Origin: Pseudomonas sp. GV071
GTDB taxonomy: Bacteria; Pseudomonadota; Gammaproteobacteria; Pseudomonadales; Pseudomonadaceae
Assembly (NCBI RefSeq): GCF_003050835.1
Contig: NZ_QAOJ01000018.1
Location: 46,645 to 110,644, forward strand
Length of the DNA: 64,000 bases
Direction of reading: 5' to 3'
The translations under genes were made by a program, and so were the position numbers. Below, in pieces: positions 51,712-63,772 of this stretch (positions are counted from its first letter, which is position 1; each line of letters opens with the position of its first letter). The notes beneath the pieces are model-generated. The model was not told the origin of the DNA. It searched no databases and was given only the letters and a program-made list of their open reading frames with translations.

Positions 51712-52743
51712 CTAAATAGCGGTAATTGCCGCCTTGGCCCGGTGCTGCTCGCGCCACTGCGAAGGAGCGACGCCGTGGTAGTTTTTGAACGCGCGGGAGA
51801 ACGCCGCCAGGTCGTTGTAACCCAGGGCATCGGCCAAGCGCGTGAGGTCCATGGCGGAGGCATGCAGGTGCCAGCTGGCAAGCTGCATTTTCACTTCCAG
51901 CACCAGCGGTTTGAACCTCAGGCCCTCGGCCAGCAGGCGACGCTGCAGAGTGCGCGGATGCAGGCCGAGCAGTTGGGCGATGTGTTCCAGGCTGTGTTGG
52001 TGCAGGCCGAGGGTTTGCGTGATCAGGGTGCGCACTTGCAGTTCCAGGCTGTCGTGCAGGCTGGCCAACAGCTCGCGCAGGTAGCTGTCGATGCGGGTCT
52101 GGGCTTTGAACGACAGCGGCTTTACCGGCCGCGCCATGACGCCGTCGGCATACACCAGGCAATCGTGCTCCTGATTGAACAGCACCTCGCAGCCAAAATG
52201 CTGGCGGTAGGTTTTCTCGCTGGCCAACGGGCTGTGGCTGAACTCCACCCGCTGCGGGCGCATATCGCCTCCCCCGCAGATTTCCCGGGCCAGGCGCGCG
52301 CACGCCGCCACCGCCATCTCACGGTATTGCTGGGCCTGTTCGGCGCCGTAAAAGTGTTCGATGCGGCGCACGTACACCCGCCCACCCTGCTGGTGCAGGC
52401 GCCAGTGTTCGGCTTTGTTGTGCAGCGCCATATAACGTTGGGCGGCCGCGAAGGCTGCATGCAGATCGGGCTCGGCGCACAACAAAGTGCCGAGCAAGCC
52501 GAGCATTTCAATGCCCTGGTGGCCGGCCACCCGCATGCCGAGGTCCGGGCAAGCCAGGCGCTCGGCAGCGTTGGCCAATAGCTGGATGACCTGGTGGCTG
52601 CCCAGCAGGTAATCGGCGTCGCGCAATTGCGCCTGGCTCAGGCCGACCTCTGCCAGCAACGCCGCCAGGTCACCGCCCAGGCGGGTTACTTCCTGTTCGA
52701 AGCCGATCAAGCTGGCGCTGCGTATCTCGTAGCGAATGCTCAT
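51712..52743 (-). CDS. AraC-family transcriptional regulator
   Basis: 343 residues. N-terminal PF12625-type domain (FEQEVTRLGGDLAALLAEVGL through residue 210) and C-terminal AraC HTH (IAQLLGLHPRTLQRRLLAEGLRF; LTRLADALGYNDLAAFSRAFKNYHGVAPSQWR). GAGGAG precedes the ATG. Divergent from the amidohydrolase gene with 109 bp between, so its likely target is that gene. Confidence 0.9.
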   Translation of the reverse strand: MSIRYEIRSASLIGFEQEVTRLGGDLAALLAEVGLSQAQLRDADYLLGSHQVIQLLANAAERLACPDLGMRVAGHQGIEMLGLLGTLLCAEPDLHAAFAAAQRYMALHNKAEHWRLHQQGGRVYVRRIEHFYGAEQAQQYREMAVAACARLAREICGGGDMRPQRVEFSHSPLASEKTYRQHFGCEVLFNQEHDCLVYADGVMARPVKPLSFKAQTRIDSYLRELLASLHDSLELQVRTLITQTLGLHQHSLEHIAQLLGLHPRTLQRRLLAEGLRFKPLVLEVKMQLASWHLHASAMDLTRLADALGYNDLAAFSRAFKNYHGVAPSQWREQHRAKAAITAI

Positions 52744-52852
52744 GGCGAACTCCTCTGCACCCACAAGACGATGCCGCCATTGTCGTGTTATGACAAGCCC
52801 GCCCGGTTTCAGCGGCCTACTCTTGTCCGACAAAAACAAGATGAGGTGGACC

Positions 52853-54592
52853 ATGGCTACGTACGACATCGTGATTCAGGGTGGCCGTTACTTCGACGGC
52901 ACCGGTGCGCCAGCGGCCATCCGCAGCCTGGCGGTAAAGGACGGCAAGGTCGCGCTGGTCAGCGCCACGCCCATTGATGAAGGCCTGGCCAACCGCGTGA
53001 TTCAGGCCCATGGCAAATGGGTGACGCCGGGCTTTATCGACAGCCACACCCACTACGACGCCGAACTGATCGTCGCCCCCAGCCTCAGTGAGTCGGTACG
53101 CCATGGGGTGACCACCGTGCTGGTGGGCAGTTGCTCGTTGAGCATGGTCTGCTCCGAGCCGGAAGATGCCTCGGACATTTTCACCCGGGTGGAAACCGTG
53201 CCGCGGGACAAGGTGCTGCCGATTCTGCGCCAGCATAAAACCTGGAACACGCCGCAACAGTGGGTGGACTTTATCCGCCAGCAGCCGATGGGCCCGAACG
53301 TGGTGAGCTTTCTCGGCCACAGCGACTTGCGTGTGGGCGTGATGGGCCTGCACCGCGCCACCGACCGCAATGTGCAGCCCAGTGCAGCGGAAATGCAGGC
53401 GATGGAAAACGTCATGGAGCAGGCGCTGGACGCCGGTTTCCTCGGCCTGTCGACCATGTGCCTGAAGTGGGACAAGATCGACGGCGACCGCGAGTGGTCA
53501 AAAAGCCTGCCCAGCACCTATGCGCGCTGGGGCGAGGTGCGTCGCCTGAACAACCTGCTGCGCAAACGCGGGCGGGTGCACCAGGGCGCGCCGAACGCGG
53601 CCAACCCGCTGCAGGTGCTGCAGTACCTCGGCCAGGCCATGGGCGTGCTGCGCAAGCCACTGAAGACCACCCTGATTTCCATGCTCGACCTCAAGGGCAA
53701 CCGCACCATTGCGCCAATGGCGCGGTTGTCGGCCTGGTTCACCAACCTGCTCGGCGGCGACTTCCGCTGGCAGCTGCTGCCCACCCCTTTCATGATTTAC
53801 GCCGACGGCATCGACGTGGTGCTGTTCGAAGAATTCGGCGCCGGTGAAATGGCCCTCGACCTCAAGGACGCAGTGGCGCGCAATGCCCTGCTCAAAGATG
53901 AAAACTACCGGCGCACCTTCCGTAAGTTCTATGCGCAAAAACTCTCACCACGGGTATGGCAGCGCGACTTCGGCGACGCCGTGATTCTCGGTTGCCCGGA
54001 GCAACAGCTGATCGGTCGCAACTTCGCCGACGTGGCGCTGGAGCGCGGGTTGCATGTGGTCGACCTGTTCCTCGACATGGTGGTGGCCCACGGCACCCAG
54101 CTGCGCTGGTTCACGGTGATCGGCAACCACCGCAAAGACGTGTTGCGCAAGATGGTGTGCAACCCCAACACCCTGATCACCTTCTCCGACGCCGGCGCCC
54201 ACCTGCGCAACATGGCCTTCTACAACCTGCCGCTGCGCCTGCTCAAACTGGTGCAGGAAAGCCACGGCGAAGGACGGCCGATCATGCCCATCGAACAGGC
54301 TATCCACCGCCTCACCGGCGAGCAGGCAGACTGGCTCGGGATCGACGCCGGGCGTATTCGCGAAGGTGATCGCGCCGACATTGTGGTGCTCGACCCACGC
54401 GGCTTGCAGCAGGATCTGGAGCGGGAAAACTGGGACACCATGCAAGGCTTCGACATCCCGCGCATGGTCTGCCGCAACCCCGGGTGCGTGTCGCACGTGC
54501 TGATCAATGGCCGCTTGGCGGTGGACGATGAACAGGTAGTGCCAGAGCTCGGCCAAGCGCAGGGGTTTGGTCGCTTCCTGGCTGCCCGTTAA
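52853..54592 (+). CDS. N-acyl-D-amino-acid deacylase-like amidohydrolase
   Basis: 579 residues, amidohydrolase superfamily. Metal ligands HTH in GFIDSHTHYDAEL (about residue 65), a late metal Asp in LITFSDAGAH (about 445), and the C-terminal small beta-domain with GDRADIVVLDPR. Resembles D-aminoacylases, but these are usually about 480-500 residues; extra length lies in the middle (residues 250-350). Substrate unclear. GAGGTG before the ATG at 52853. AraC regulator divergent. The last 89 bp overlap antisense with the XRE gene. Confidence 0.88.
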   Translation: MATYDIVIQGGRYFDGTGAPAAIRSLAVKDGKVALVSATPIDEGLANRVIQAHGKWVTPGFIDSHTHYDAELIVAPSLSESVRHGVTTVLVGSCSLSMVCSEPEDASDIFTRVETVPRDKVLPILRQHKTWNTPQQWVDFIRQQPMGPNVVSFLGHSDLRVGVMGLHRATDRNVQPSAAEMQAMENVMEQALDAGFLGLSTMCLKWDKIDGDREWSKSLPSTYARWGEVRRLNNLLRKRGRVHQGAPNAANPLQVLQYLGQAMGVLRKPLKTTLISMLDLKGNRTIAPMARLSAWFTNLLGGDFRWQLLPTPFMIYADGIDVVLFEEFGAGEMALDLKDAVARNALLKDENYRRTFRKFYAQKLSPRVWQRDFGDAVILGCPEQQLIGRNFADVALERGLHVVDLFLDMVVAHGTQLRWFTVIGNHRKDVLRKMVCNPNTLITFSDAGAHLRNMAFYNLPLRLLKLVQESHGEGRPIMPIEQAIHRLTGEQADWLGIDAGRIREGDRADIVVLDPRGLQQDLERENWDTMQGFDIPRMVCRNPGCVSHVLINGRLAVDDEQVVPELGQAQGFGRFLAAR

Positions 54593-54908
54593 GCGCTACG
54601 CGGGGTTCGTCGGCCGGGAGGCCGTCATTATCCAGGTCGATAAAATTGCTGAGCTTCACCGCGCCGTCGGGGAAGCTCACGATCACCTGCAACTGGCCGC
54701 CCATGGCCTCGACATGCTGGCGCAGGGTAGCGATGTAAATGTCGGTGTGGCGCTCCATTTTGCCGATGACCAACGGTGAAACCTGAAGCGCATCGGCAAG
54801 CGCCACGTGGGTCTGGCCAATGGCGAGCATGACCTTGGCCCTGGCCTCGGCACGTGCCTGAGAAAGAGGAACGGCCTTAGCCCTGCGAGTGGTAAAGCGG
54901 CTGGTCAT
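54504..54908 (-). CDS. XRE-family antitoxin-like protein with run-on C-terminus
   Basis: 134 residues. HTH region TQARAEARAK/MLAIGQTHVALADALQVSPLVIGKMERHTD and the typical continuation YIATLRQHVEAMGGQLQVIVSFPDGAVKLSNFIDLD; in relatives the protein ends soon after. Here about 40 additional residues (ADEPRVALNGQPGSD on) come from sequence antisense to the amidohydrolase 3' end, as if a normal stop was lost. No toxin gene is seen next to it. A second, truncated copy lies 150 bp away. Confidence 0.72.
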   Translation of the reverse strand: MTSRFTTRRAKAVPLSQARAEARAKVMLAIGQTHVALADALQVSPLVIGKMERHTDIYIATLRQHVEAMGGQLQVIVSFPDGAVKLSNFIDLDNDGLPADEPRVALNGQPGSDQTPALGRALALPVHRPPPSGH

Positions 54909-55054
54909 CGGTATGGGCTCGTAGCGGAATGAAAGGAGCGACGAGCCTAGCGGATGGTCCCGAATGCACATGAGCGCAAAAGGATTGGATGCGGGTAGGA
55001 ATGCAGCCCTTGTGCTGTATGAACAGCCTGCGAAATATCGGTACAGACGGAGGT

Positions 55055-55159
55055 TTACGCTTGCTGGGCCTCCTCATCGAGATCGACAACGTTGCTGATC
55101 TTCACTGTCCCCTCTGGAAAACGTGCGATCACCTCAAGCTGTGCGTCCATGGCTTCGAC
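55055..55159 (-). pseudogene. C-terminal remnant of an XRE antitoxin
   Basis: Minus-strand frame gives VEAMDAQLEVIARFPEGT then VKISNVVDLDEEAQQA and a stop: 34 codons matching the C-terminal part of the XRE antitoxin at 54504-54908 (VEAMGGQLQVIVSFPDGAVKLSNFIDLD). The HTH half is missing: the match begins at the 3' edge of the katG terminator. Confidence 0.75.
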
Positions 55160-55188
55160 AAAACAAAACGCCTCCCGAAGGAGGCGTT
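55160..55188 (-). terminator. katG rho-independent terminator
   Basis: Perfect nine-base stem AACGCCTCC / GGAGGCGTT with a 4-base loop, followed on the minus strand by TTGTTTTG. It lies 24 bp after the katG stop. Confidence 0.9.
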
Positions 55189-55212
55189 CTGCTCTTACGG
55201 CCTAGGCCGTTT

Positions 55213-57477
<2,265 letters not shown>

Positions 57478-57751
57478 GTTGTTCTTCCTTAAGGTCGCTT
57501 CATCCAGCTCTCCAGCCCCCAGTGGGCTGCGAACACCGATGAGTGAGTTCGACGGCAATCGGGGCGGGCCTGGGATCGTTACCGCAGCAGTGCGGTGGGC
57601 GAGGCTCTGTGTCCCCTCATCAGGTTGCACGGCGCCGATAGGGATCGACGCCTGAGCAAGACTAGACGCCTATGGGAAGAGTTCTAATAGAGCGGATGTG
57701 CTGTGTTGATAGCCAGACTCTCTCAGGGTATGAAAAGTGTCACATCGCCAG

Positions 57752-58117
57752 CTATATCCACACGTCGTTGACGGCAGTGCGCTCGCCCCCTTCGGCACCG
57801 GTGTTCAGCACGCCGCAGGGCTCCACCAGCAACAGGCGAACTTCTTTCGCGGCAAAGGGTTTGTGCTCGACGCCCTTGGGCACCACGTACATTTCACCGG
57901 CGCCAATCAGTACGAAACCATCGCGAAAATCCAGGCGCAGCTCACCGTCGAGGACGATAAAGGTCTCATCGGTTTCGGCGTGTCTGTGCCAGATGAAGTC
58001 GCCCTCAAGTCTCACGATCTTGAATTGGTAGTCGTTCATTTGCGCGACCACCTTGGGCGCCCATTGCTCGCTGAACAGGGTGTATTTCTCGCTGAAGTTG
58101 ATGGCGGTGTAAGTCAT
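57752..58117 (-). CDS. Cupin-domain protein
   Basis: 121 residues from the ATG at 58117. Small single cupin: metal-type motif 1 WHRHAETDETFIVLDGELRLDF and motif 2 VPKGVEHKP. Begins MTYTAINFSEKYTLFSEQWAPKVV, a family found next to AraC regulators. Function unknown; could bind a small ligand or metal. The alternative ATG two codons earlier is close. No strong ribosome site. Confidence 0.82.
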   Translation of the reverse strand: MTYTAINFSEKYTLFSEQWAPKVVAQMNDYQFKIVRLEGDFIWHRHAETDETFIVLDGELRLDFRDGFVLIGAGEMYVVPKGVEHKPFAAKEVRLLLVEPCGVLNTGAEGGERTAVNDVWI

Positions 58118-58212
58118 GGACATGGACAGGTGCTCGGCTGCGATCAATCGGAAGCCCGACTTTAGGGCCGCCGCTCAAAGGCTGTATTGCACGATTGTGC
58201 AAGCGCAACGCG

Positions 58213-59013
58213 TTAGCTGAGCCGCTTCAGCCAACGGCCGGGGGAAACGCCATAGGCCTGTTGGAACAGGCGGGTCATATGGCTCTGGTCGAAAAACCCG
58301 GCCGAGATCGCGGCTTGCGCCAGGGAGTGGCCATCGAGCAACAACGCCCGGGCCAGGTCGAGACGGCGGTGGGTCATGTAGCGGTAGGGGCTGGTGCCGT
58401 ACAGGGCGCGAAAATCACGGCTGAGGCTCCAGCGGTCGCGGCCGCTGGCCTCGCTCAGTTCATCCAGCGTCACCACCCGGTCCAGCGCCGAGTGAATGAA
58501 CTCCCGGGCGCGCTCGGCGGCGATGAAGTCCACCGCCTTGCGGCGGGTGCGCTGGCCCGCGACCTCGGCCAACACCCGCGCCAGGTCGTAGATGTTGTCG
58601 TCCTCTTCGAGGGGTTCCAGGCTGGCGTCGAGATTGCTCAGGGCCATCTGTGTCGCGCGGTACAGCCTGGGATCGGCACTGATGCCGCCCTCGACAAAGG
58701 GCAGTGCCTTGCCACCTAGCACCTGCTGGATCAGCGCCGGTTGCACATACAGCATCTGGTAGCGAAAACCCGCATCGGTGCCCGCCTCGCCGTCGTGCAG
58801 CTCATCCGGGTGCAGCACCAGCACGTTGCCAGGCAGGCTGTGGCGCTGGGCGTGGCGGTAACGAAAGCTCTGCACGCCAGCCAGGGTGATGCCGATGGCA
58901 TAGGTGTCATGGCGATGGGGGGAAAAACCGTGGCCGCTGAAAAACGCCTCGATGCGCTCCAGTTTGCGCAGCGTGGGGGAGTATTTGACCCAGTCGTGAA
59001 GAGGCTCGGACAT
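58213..59013 (-). CDS. AraC-family regulator with cupin sensor domain
   Basis: 266 residues. N-terminal AraC-type cupin (SPHRHDTYAIGITLAG, VLVLHPDELHDG) and C-terminal HTH (VTLDELSEASGRDRWSLSRDFRALYGTSPYRYMTHRRLD; SLAQAAISAGFFDQSHMTRLFQQAYGVSPGRW). Lies upstream of the cupin gene on the same strand (95 bp) and could regulate it. Confidence 0.9.
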   Translation of the reverse strand: MSEPLHDWVKYSPTLRKLERIEAFFSGHGFSPHRHDTYAIGITLAGVQSFRYRHAQRHSLPGNVLVLHPDELHDGEAGTDAGFRYQMLYVQPALIQQVLGGKALPFVEGGISADPRLYRATQMALSNLDASLEPLEEDDNIYDLARVLAEVAGQRTRRKAVDFIAAERAREFIHSALDRVVTLDELSEASGRDRWSLSRDFRALYGTSPYRYMTHRRLDLARALLLDGHSLAQAAISAGFFDQSHMTRLFQQAYGVSPGRWLKRLS

Positions 59014-59101
59014 GGCAGGGTGAACGGCAGGAAGATGGCTGGCACGTTATCAGACTTCACGCCAGAAACGCTGCCCCGCCGCCTACCCGCCGCTCTGCCG
59101 A

Positions 59102-60727
59102 TTACAGGTGAAAGCGATTGACCAACACATTGAGGTCCGCCGCCAGACGCGACAGTTCATGGCTGGACGCGCTGGTCTGGTGGGCGCCGGTGGCCGATTG
59201 CACGGACAGGTCGCGAATGTTCACCAGGTTGCGGTCAACCTCGCGGGCTACCGCCGCCTGCTCTTCTGCCGCGCTGGCGATCACCAGGTTGCGTTCGTAC
59301 ATTTCGCCAATCGCCGTGGTGATCTGCTCCAGCGCCTCACCCGCACTCTCGGCCAGGGTGCGGGTGGACTGCGCGCGGGCGCTGCTGCTTTGCATGGCGG
59401 TCAGTGCCTGGCTGGCGCCGGTGCGCATGCTGGCGACCATCTGTTCGATTTCCTGGGTGGAGTTCTGCGTGCGGTGGGCCAAGGCGCGCACCTCATCGGC
59501 GACCACGGCAAAACCACGGCCGGACTCACCGGCCCGCGCCGCTTCAATGGCCGCGTTCAAGGCCAGCAGATTGGTCTGCTCGGCGATGGCGCGAATCACA
59601 TCCAGCACCTTGCCAATGTCCTGCGACTGCTCCGCCACCTGGCGTACCTGGCTAGCGGTGGACTGCATGTCGCCGGACAAATCGGTGATGGCATTGATGG
59701 TGTCGCTGACGCGGTTCTGCCCCACCTGCGCCGATTGGTTGGAGGCTTTGGAGGCTTCCGAGGTGGACACCGCGTTGCGCGCCACTTCATCCACCGCGGT
59801 GCTCATTTCGTTGACCGCGGTGGCGGCCTGCTCGATTTCATCGTTCTGGCGCAGCAAACCGCGGCTGGCTTCTTCGGTCACGGCGTTGAGCTCTTCGGCC
59901 GCTGCAGCCAATTGGGTCGACGAGCCGGAAATCTGCGCCAGGGTTTCCCGCAGGTTCTGCTGCATGCGCCCGAGGGCGTCCTGCAATTGGCTGACTTCAT
60001 CGTGGCCGCTCACGGCAATCGGTTTGGTCAGGTCGCCAGCCGCGACAAACTGCGCGGCCTGCACCGCATCGCGCAGCGGGCGAACGATGCTCTGGGTCAG
60101 CAGCCAGGCCAGCAGTACCGTGCCCAAGGCGGCCAGCACGATCACGGCGATCACGATCAGACGCGAGTCGGCGTAGTAATCGGCCGACGCCTTGCCTTCG
60201 CGCTCAATGCCTTTGCCGTAGATGTCGCCCAGTTCGGCGAGCTGCGCGCCGGTGCCATCGACCACCGGCTTCATGTCCACCAGCAAGAGCTTGTTCAACG
60301 CCTCACGGTTACCACTGCGGGCCAGGGTGAAAGAGTCGCCCATGCCGCGCTGGTAGCTGGCGAAGTCTTTCTTGAACTGGTCGTAGAGACGTTGCTCGTC
60401 CGGCGAGTCGATAAACGCCTCGTAGTCGTTGATGGTCTGCATCAGCAACTTGTTGCGCGCTTCGTACTGGCCGACGTAGGTGTCGATGTTCTTGGTGTCG
60501 GGGTCCAGCGCCATGCGCAGGGAGATGGTGCGGATGCGCAGCATGTTTTCGCGGATGGCGTCGACGATGCGAATGCTCGGCACCCAATCGCGCTCAATGG
60601 CTGTGGCGCGGTCACGGATGCTCGACATCTGGCCGAGGGAAAACACCCCGAGAAAGGCGACCGCCAAGGCGATCAGGGCGAAGCCGATGGCGGCCCGGCG
60701 GGCAATGTTCCAATTGCGTAGCAGCAT
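59102..60727 (-). CDS. Methyl-accepting chemotaxis protein
   Basis: 541 residues. First membrane helix at residues 10-32, a four-helix-bundle periplasmic sensor (SSIRDRATAIERDWVPSIRIV), second helix about 190-212, a HAMP domain (TQSIVRPLRDAVQAAQFVAAGDL) and the signalling domain with EQTNLLALNAAIEAARAGE at the hairpin tip. Ends without a pentapeptide tether. Ligand unknown. Divergent from the gluconolactonase gene. Confidence 0.95.
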   Translation of the reverse strand: MLLRNWNIARRAAIGFALIALAVAFLGVFSLGQMSSIRDRATAIERDWVPSIRIVDAIRENMLRIRTISLRMALDPDTKNIDTYVGQYEARNKLLMQTINDYEAFIDSPDEQRLYDQFKKDFASYQRGMGDSFTLARSGNREALNKLLLVDMKPVVDGTGAQLAELGDIYGKGIEREGKASADYYADSRLIVIAVIVLAALGTVLLAWLLTQSIVRPLRDAVQAAQFVAAGDLTKPIAVSGHDEVSQLQDALGRMQQNLRETLAQISGSSTQLAAAAEELNAVTEEASRGLLRQNDEIEQAATAVNEMSTAVDEVARNAVSTSEASKASNQSAQVGQNRVSDTINAITDLSGDMQSTASQVRQVAEQSQDIGKVLDVIRAIAEQTNLLALNAAIEAARAGESGRGFAVVADEVRALAHRTQNSTQEIEQMVASMRTGASQALTAMQSSSARAQSTRTLAESAGEALEQITTAIGEMYERNLVIASAAEEQAAVAREVDRNLVNIRDLSVQSATGAHQTSASSHELSRLAADLNVLVNRFHL

Positions 60728-60965
60728 GAAATTTCTCGCTCATCCGTAGGAAAGGTATAGGTCTTGTTATCTGACAACCTTGTCGGCATGGGCAATCGCG
60801 ACTTTAGCCGCACGACCGCTGAGCTAACACGAGCGAGCCTCTAGAACGCCATTTCCTGTGCGGTAATCGCCCGTCAGGCCACTGGTTTGGGTCGTGTATT
60901 GCTGATTGCTTCAGCGCAGTCGTATGATGACTGACGACAATCACAACAACAAGGAACCCCGCCCC

Positions 60966-62096
60966 ATGACCAAACTGCACCTGCTGGCTGCCGCCCTCGC
61001 CAGTGCGTTATCGCTGCCCTCGCTTGCGGCGACCTACGCCTACATTTCCAGCCCCAATGACGGGCTGATTTCACAATACGAATTGAACGACAACACCGGC
61101 GTTCCGCGCCTGGTGGAACAGACGCCGGCCGGCAGCAAGGTCAACCCGATCGCCATCAGCCCGGACGGCTCGACGCTGTATGCCGCCCTGCGGGTAGCGC
61201 CCTTCAGCGTGGTGAGTTACCGCATTGACCCACACAGCGGCCACCTGGAAAAACTCGGCCAGGCACCGCTGGCTGACAGCCTGGCGTACATCGCCACCGA
61301 CCGCAGCGGGCACTTTCTGCTCGGGGCGTCCTATGGCGCCAGCCTGCTCAGCGTGCAGGCGATTGACGCCGAGCACCGGGTTTCCGAGCAAATTCAGGTG
61401 TACAAGACCGGCCCCATCGCCCACTCCATTCGCACCGACCGCAGCGACCGTTTTGCCTACGTCGGCAACCTGGGCACCGACAGCGTGCTGCAGTTCGGCC
61501 TGAACAAAACCACCGGCGCACTGACGCCGATTGGCTCGGGCGCGGCCCCTACCCCGGCGAAGATGGGCCCCCGCCATATCGTGTTCTCGCCCAACGGCAA
61601 GTTTCTGTATGTGGTGGGCGAGCTGAGCGGCACCGTGGTCGGCTATGCCATCGACGGTAAAACCGGCGCCCTCAGCCAGGTCACCCAGGCCGAGAGCGTA
61701 CCCGCCGGCCTGAAACTGCAGCAGGGGCTTATCCGCAACGCCGCCAACAACGACCTCAAGGACGACCCGACGCCGCGCATCTGGGCTGCGGACATTCGCC
61801 TGTCGCCGGACGGCACGCTGCTGTACACCACCGAGCGCACCAGCAGCAGCGTGTCGGCCTTCAAGGTCGACCCGGCCAGCGGCGCCCTGACGTACAGCGG
61901 CAACTTCAAGGTGGCGGAAAAACAACCGCGCAATATCGCCTTCTTCCCTAGCGGCAAATGGCTGTTGGTCACCGGCGAGAAAAGCCAGACCATCGGCAGC
62001 TACGCCATCGGCAAAGACGGCAGTCTGAAACGGGTGGGCGAAGCGCCGTCGGGCGATGGCGCCTTGTGGATCGAAATCTGGCCACCGGCCAAATAA
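60966..62096 (+). CDS. ppgL: Periplasmic gluconolactonase (lactonase beta-propeller)
   Basis: 376 residues with a signal peptide (ALASALSLPSLA-ATY), then a seven-bladed lactonase propeller of the Pgl/YbhE family: NPIAISPDGSTLYAALR, PRHIVFSPNGKFLYVVGE, ADIRLSPDGTLLYTTER, PRNIAFFPSGKWLLVTGE. Length and export match the P. aeruginosa enzyme PpgL that hydrolyses glucono-1,5-lactone in the periplasm. AAGGAA before the ATG at 60966 fixes the start. Function assigned by family; another sugar lactone is possible. Confidence 0.85.
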   Translation: MTKLHLLAAALASALSLPSLAATYAYISSPNDGLISQYELNDNTGVPRLVEQTPAGSKVNPIAISPDGSTLYAALRVAPFSVVSYRIDPHSGHLEKLGQAPLADSLAYIATDRSGHFLLGASYGASLLSVQAIDAEHRVSEQIQVYKTGPIAHSIRTDRSDRFAYVGNLGTDSVLQFGLNKTTGALTPIGSGAAPTPAKMGPRHIVFSPNGKFLYVVGELSGTVVGYAIDGKTGALSQVTQAESVPAGLKLQQGLIRNAANNDLKDDPTPRIWAADIRLSPDGTLLYTTERTSSSVSAFKVDPASGALTYSGNFKVAEKQPRNIAFFPSGKWLLVTGEKSQTIGSYAIGKDGSLKRVGEAPSGDGALWIEIWPPAK

Positions 62097-62201
62097 CCGC
62101 TGCACGCGGGGCGGCTGGCTTGATCGCGGGATTGGGCATGGCCGCCCTGGCGCGGATTCCGTAACATCCGCAGCCCCGTTTGCCGTCCTGCAGTCATTGC
62201 C

Positions 62202-63638
62202 ATGAAACCCGCTCGCCTTCGCGCCGATCTTCTTGCTGGCCTCACCACCTCGTTCGCCCTGGTGCCTGAGTGCATCGCTTTTGCCCTGGTGGCGCACCTC
62301 AACCCGCTGATGGGGCTGTATGGCGCGTTCATCATCTGCACCCTCACCGCGCTGTTCGGAGGGCGGCCGGGGATGGTGTCCGGGGCTGCCGGCTCGATGG
62401 CAGTGGTGATCGTCGCGCTGGTGGTGCAGCACGGCGTGCAGTACCTGCTGGCCACGGTGCTATTGGGTGGGGTGATCATGGTGCTGTTCGGCCTGCTGCG
62501 CCTCGGCAAGCTGGTGCGCATGGTGCCGCACCCCGTAATGCTGGGGTTTGTGAATGGCCTGGCGATCATCATTGCCCTGGCCCAGCTGGAACACTTCAAG
62601 AGCGGTGAACAGTGGCTGAGCGGCACGCCGCTGGCATTGATGCTCGGCCTGGTGGCGCTGACCATGGCCATCGTCTACCTGCTGCCCCGCCTGACCCGCG
62701 CGGTGCCGCCAGCGTTGGTGGCGATTCTCTCGGTGGGCCTGGCGGTGTACCTGCTCAACCTGCCAACCCGCACCCTCGGCGACATGGCGCACATCGCCGG
62801 CGGCCTGCCGACCTTTGCCCTGCCCGACTTGCCCTGGACCGTGGAAACCCTGCGGATCATCGCCCCCTATGCGTTTTTGATGGCCATGGTCGGCCTGCTG
62901 GAAACCCTGCTGACCCTCAACCTCACCGACGAAGTCACCGAAAGTCGCGGCTACCCGGACCGCGAATGCGTAGCCCTGGGCGCAGCGAATATGGTCTCGG
63001 GCGCCTTCGGTGGCATGGGTGGCTGCGCAATGATCGGCCAGACCGTGATCAACCTCAGCTCCGGCGGCCGTGGGCGGCTGTCGGGGGTGGTGGCCGGGGT
63101 GATGATTCTGCTGTTCGTGCTGTTTCTGTCGCCGCTGATCGAGCGCATTCCGCTGGCGGCGCTGGTGGGGGTGATGTTCGTGGTCTCGCAGCAGACCTTC
63201 GCCTGGGCCTCGCTACGGGTGCTGCACAAGGTGCCGGTGAACGACATGCTGGTGATTCTGGCGGTGACCATCATCACCGTTTTCACCGACCTCGCCACTG
63301 CGGTGCTGCTGGGCATCATCATCGCCGCGCTGAACTTCGCCTGGCAGCATGCCCGTGAGCTGTACGCCGACGCCCATGTGCAAGCCGATGGCAGCAAGTT
63401 GTACCAGGTGCATGGCACGCTGTTCTTTGCCTCGGTGACACCGTTTCTGAATCAGTTCGACCCCGCCGCCGACCCTGAACAGGTAACCCTGGATTGCGCG
63501 CACCTGAGCTTTGTCGACTACTCGGCAATTGCCGCGTTGAAAACCTTGCGCGAGCGCTACAGCAAGACGGGCAAACATCTGCGCGTGGTGCACTTGAGCG
63601 AGCGCTGCAAGAAGCTGCTGAAGCGCGCGGGGGAATAG
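62202..63638 (+). CDS. SulP-family anion transporter with STAS domain
   Basis: 478 residues. SulP permease (about 12 helices; ALVPECIAFALVAHLNPLMGLYG, GSMAVVIVALV, FVNGLAIIIALAQLEHFK, ETLLTLNLTDEVTESRG, GGMGGCAMIGQTVINL) followed by a C-terminal STAS domain (VTLDCAHLSFVDYSAIAALKTL). Members carry sulfate, bicarbonate or other anions, often with sodium or protons; the substrate cannot be told here. No Shine-Dalgarno motif is obvious before the ATG. Confidence 0.92.
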   Translation: MKPARLRADLLAGLTTSFALVPECIAFALVAHLNPLMGLYGAFIICTLTALFGGRPGMVSGAAGSMAVVIVALVVQHGVQYLLATVLLGGVIMVLFGLLRLGKLVRMVPHPVMLGFVNGLAIIIALAQLEHFKSGEQWLSGTPLALMLGLVALTMAIVYLLPRLTRAVPPALVAILSVGLAVYLLNLPTRTLGDMAHIAGGLPTFALPDLPWTVETLRIIAPYAFLMAMVGLLETLLTLNLTDEVTESRGYPDRECVALGAANMVSGAFGGMGGCAMIGQTVINLSSGGRGRLSGVVAGVMILLFVLFLSPLIERIPLAALVGVMFVVSQQTFAWASLRVLHKVPVNDMLVILAVTIITVFTDLATAVLLGIIIAALNFAWQHARELYADAHVQADGSKLYQVHGTLFFASVTPFLNQFDPAADPEQVTLDCAHLSFVDYSAIAALKTLRERYSKTGKHLRVVHLSERCKKLLKRAGE

Positions 63639-63670
63639 CTCGATTCAAATTCGCCGGTGGCGCTGAAAAT

Positions 63671-63772
63671 TATCGCGGCTAAAGCCCCTCCCACAAGGGA
63701 TCTCATGTCCCTGTGGGAGGGGCTTTAACCGCGAGTTTTTGATCGTCAACCCAGCACGTAGACGCTGCAATT
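63671..63772. repeat. REP tandem unit 1 (102 bp)
   Basis: Starts TATCGCGGCTAAAGCCCCTC, with the mirrored arm GGAGGGGCTTTAACCGCGAG, then the spacer GATCGTCAACCCAGCA. First of three head-to-tail copies with an exact period of 102 bases. Confidence 0.9.

Noticed and set aside
57478..57751. Possible OxyR-like ATAG/CTAT pattern upstream of katG
   Set aside because: The tetranucleotides do not fall at the required 4-7-4-7 spacing, and the middle two do not match.
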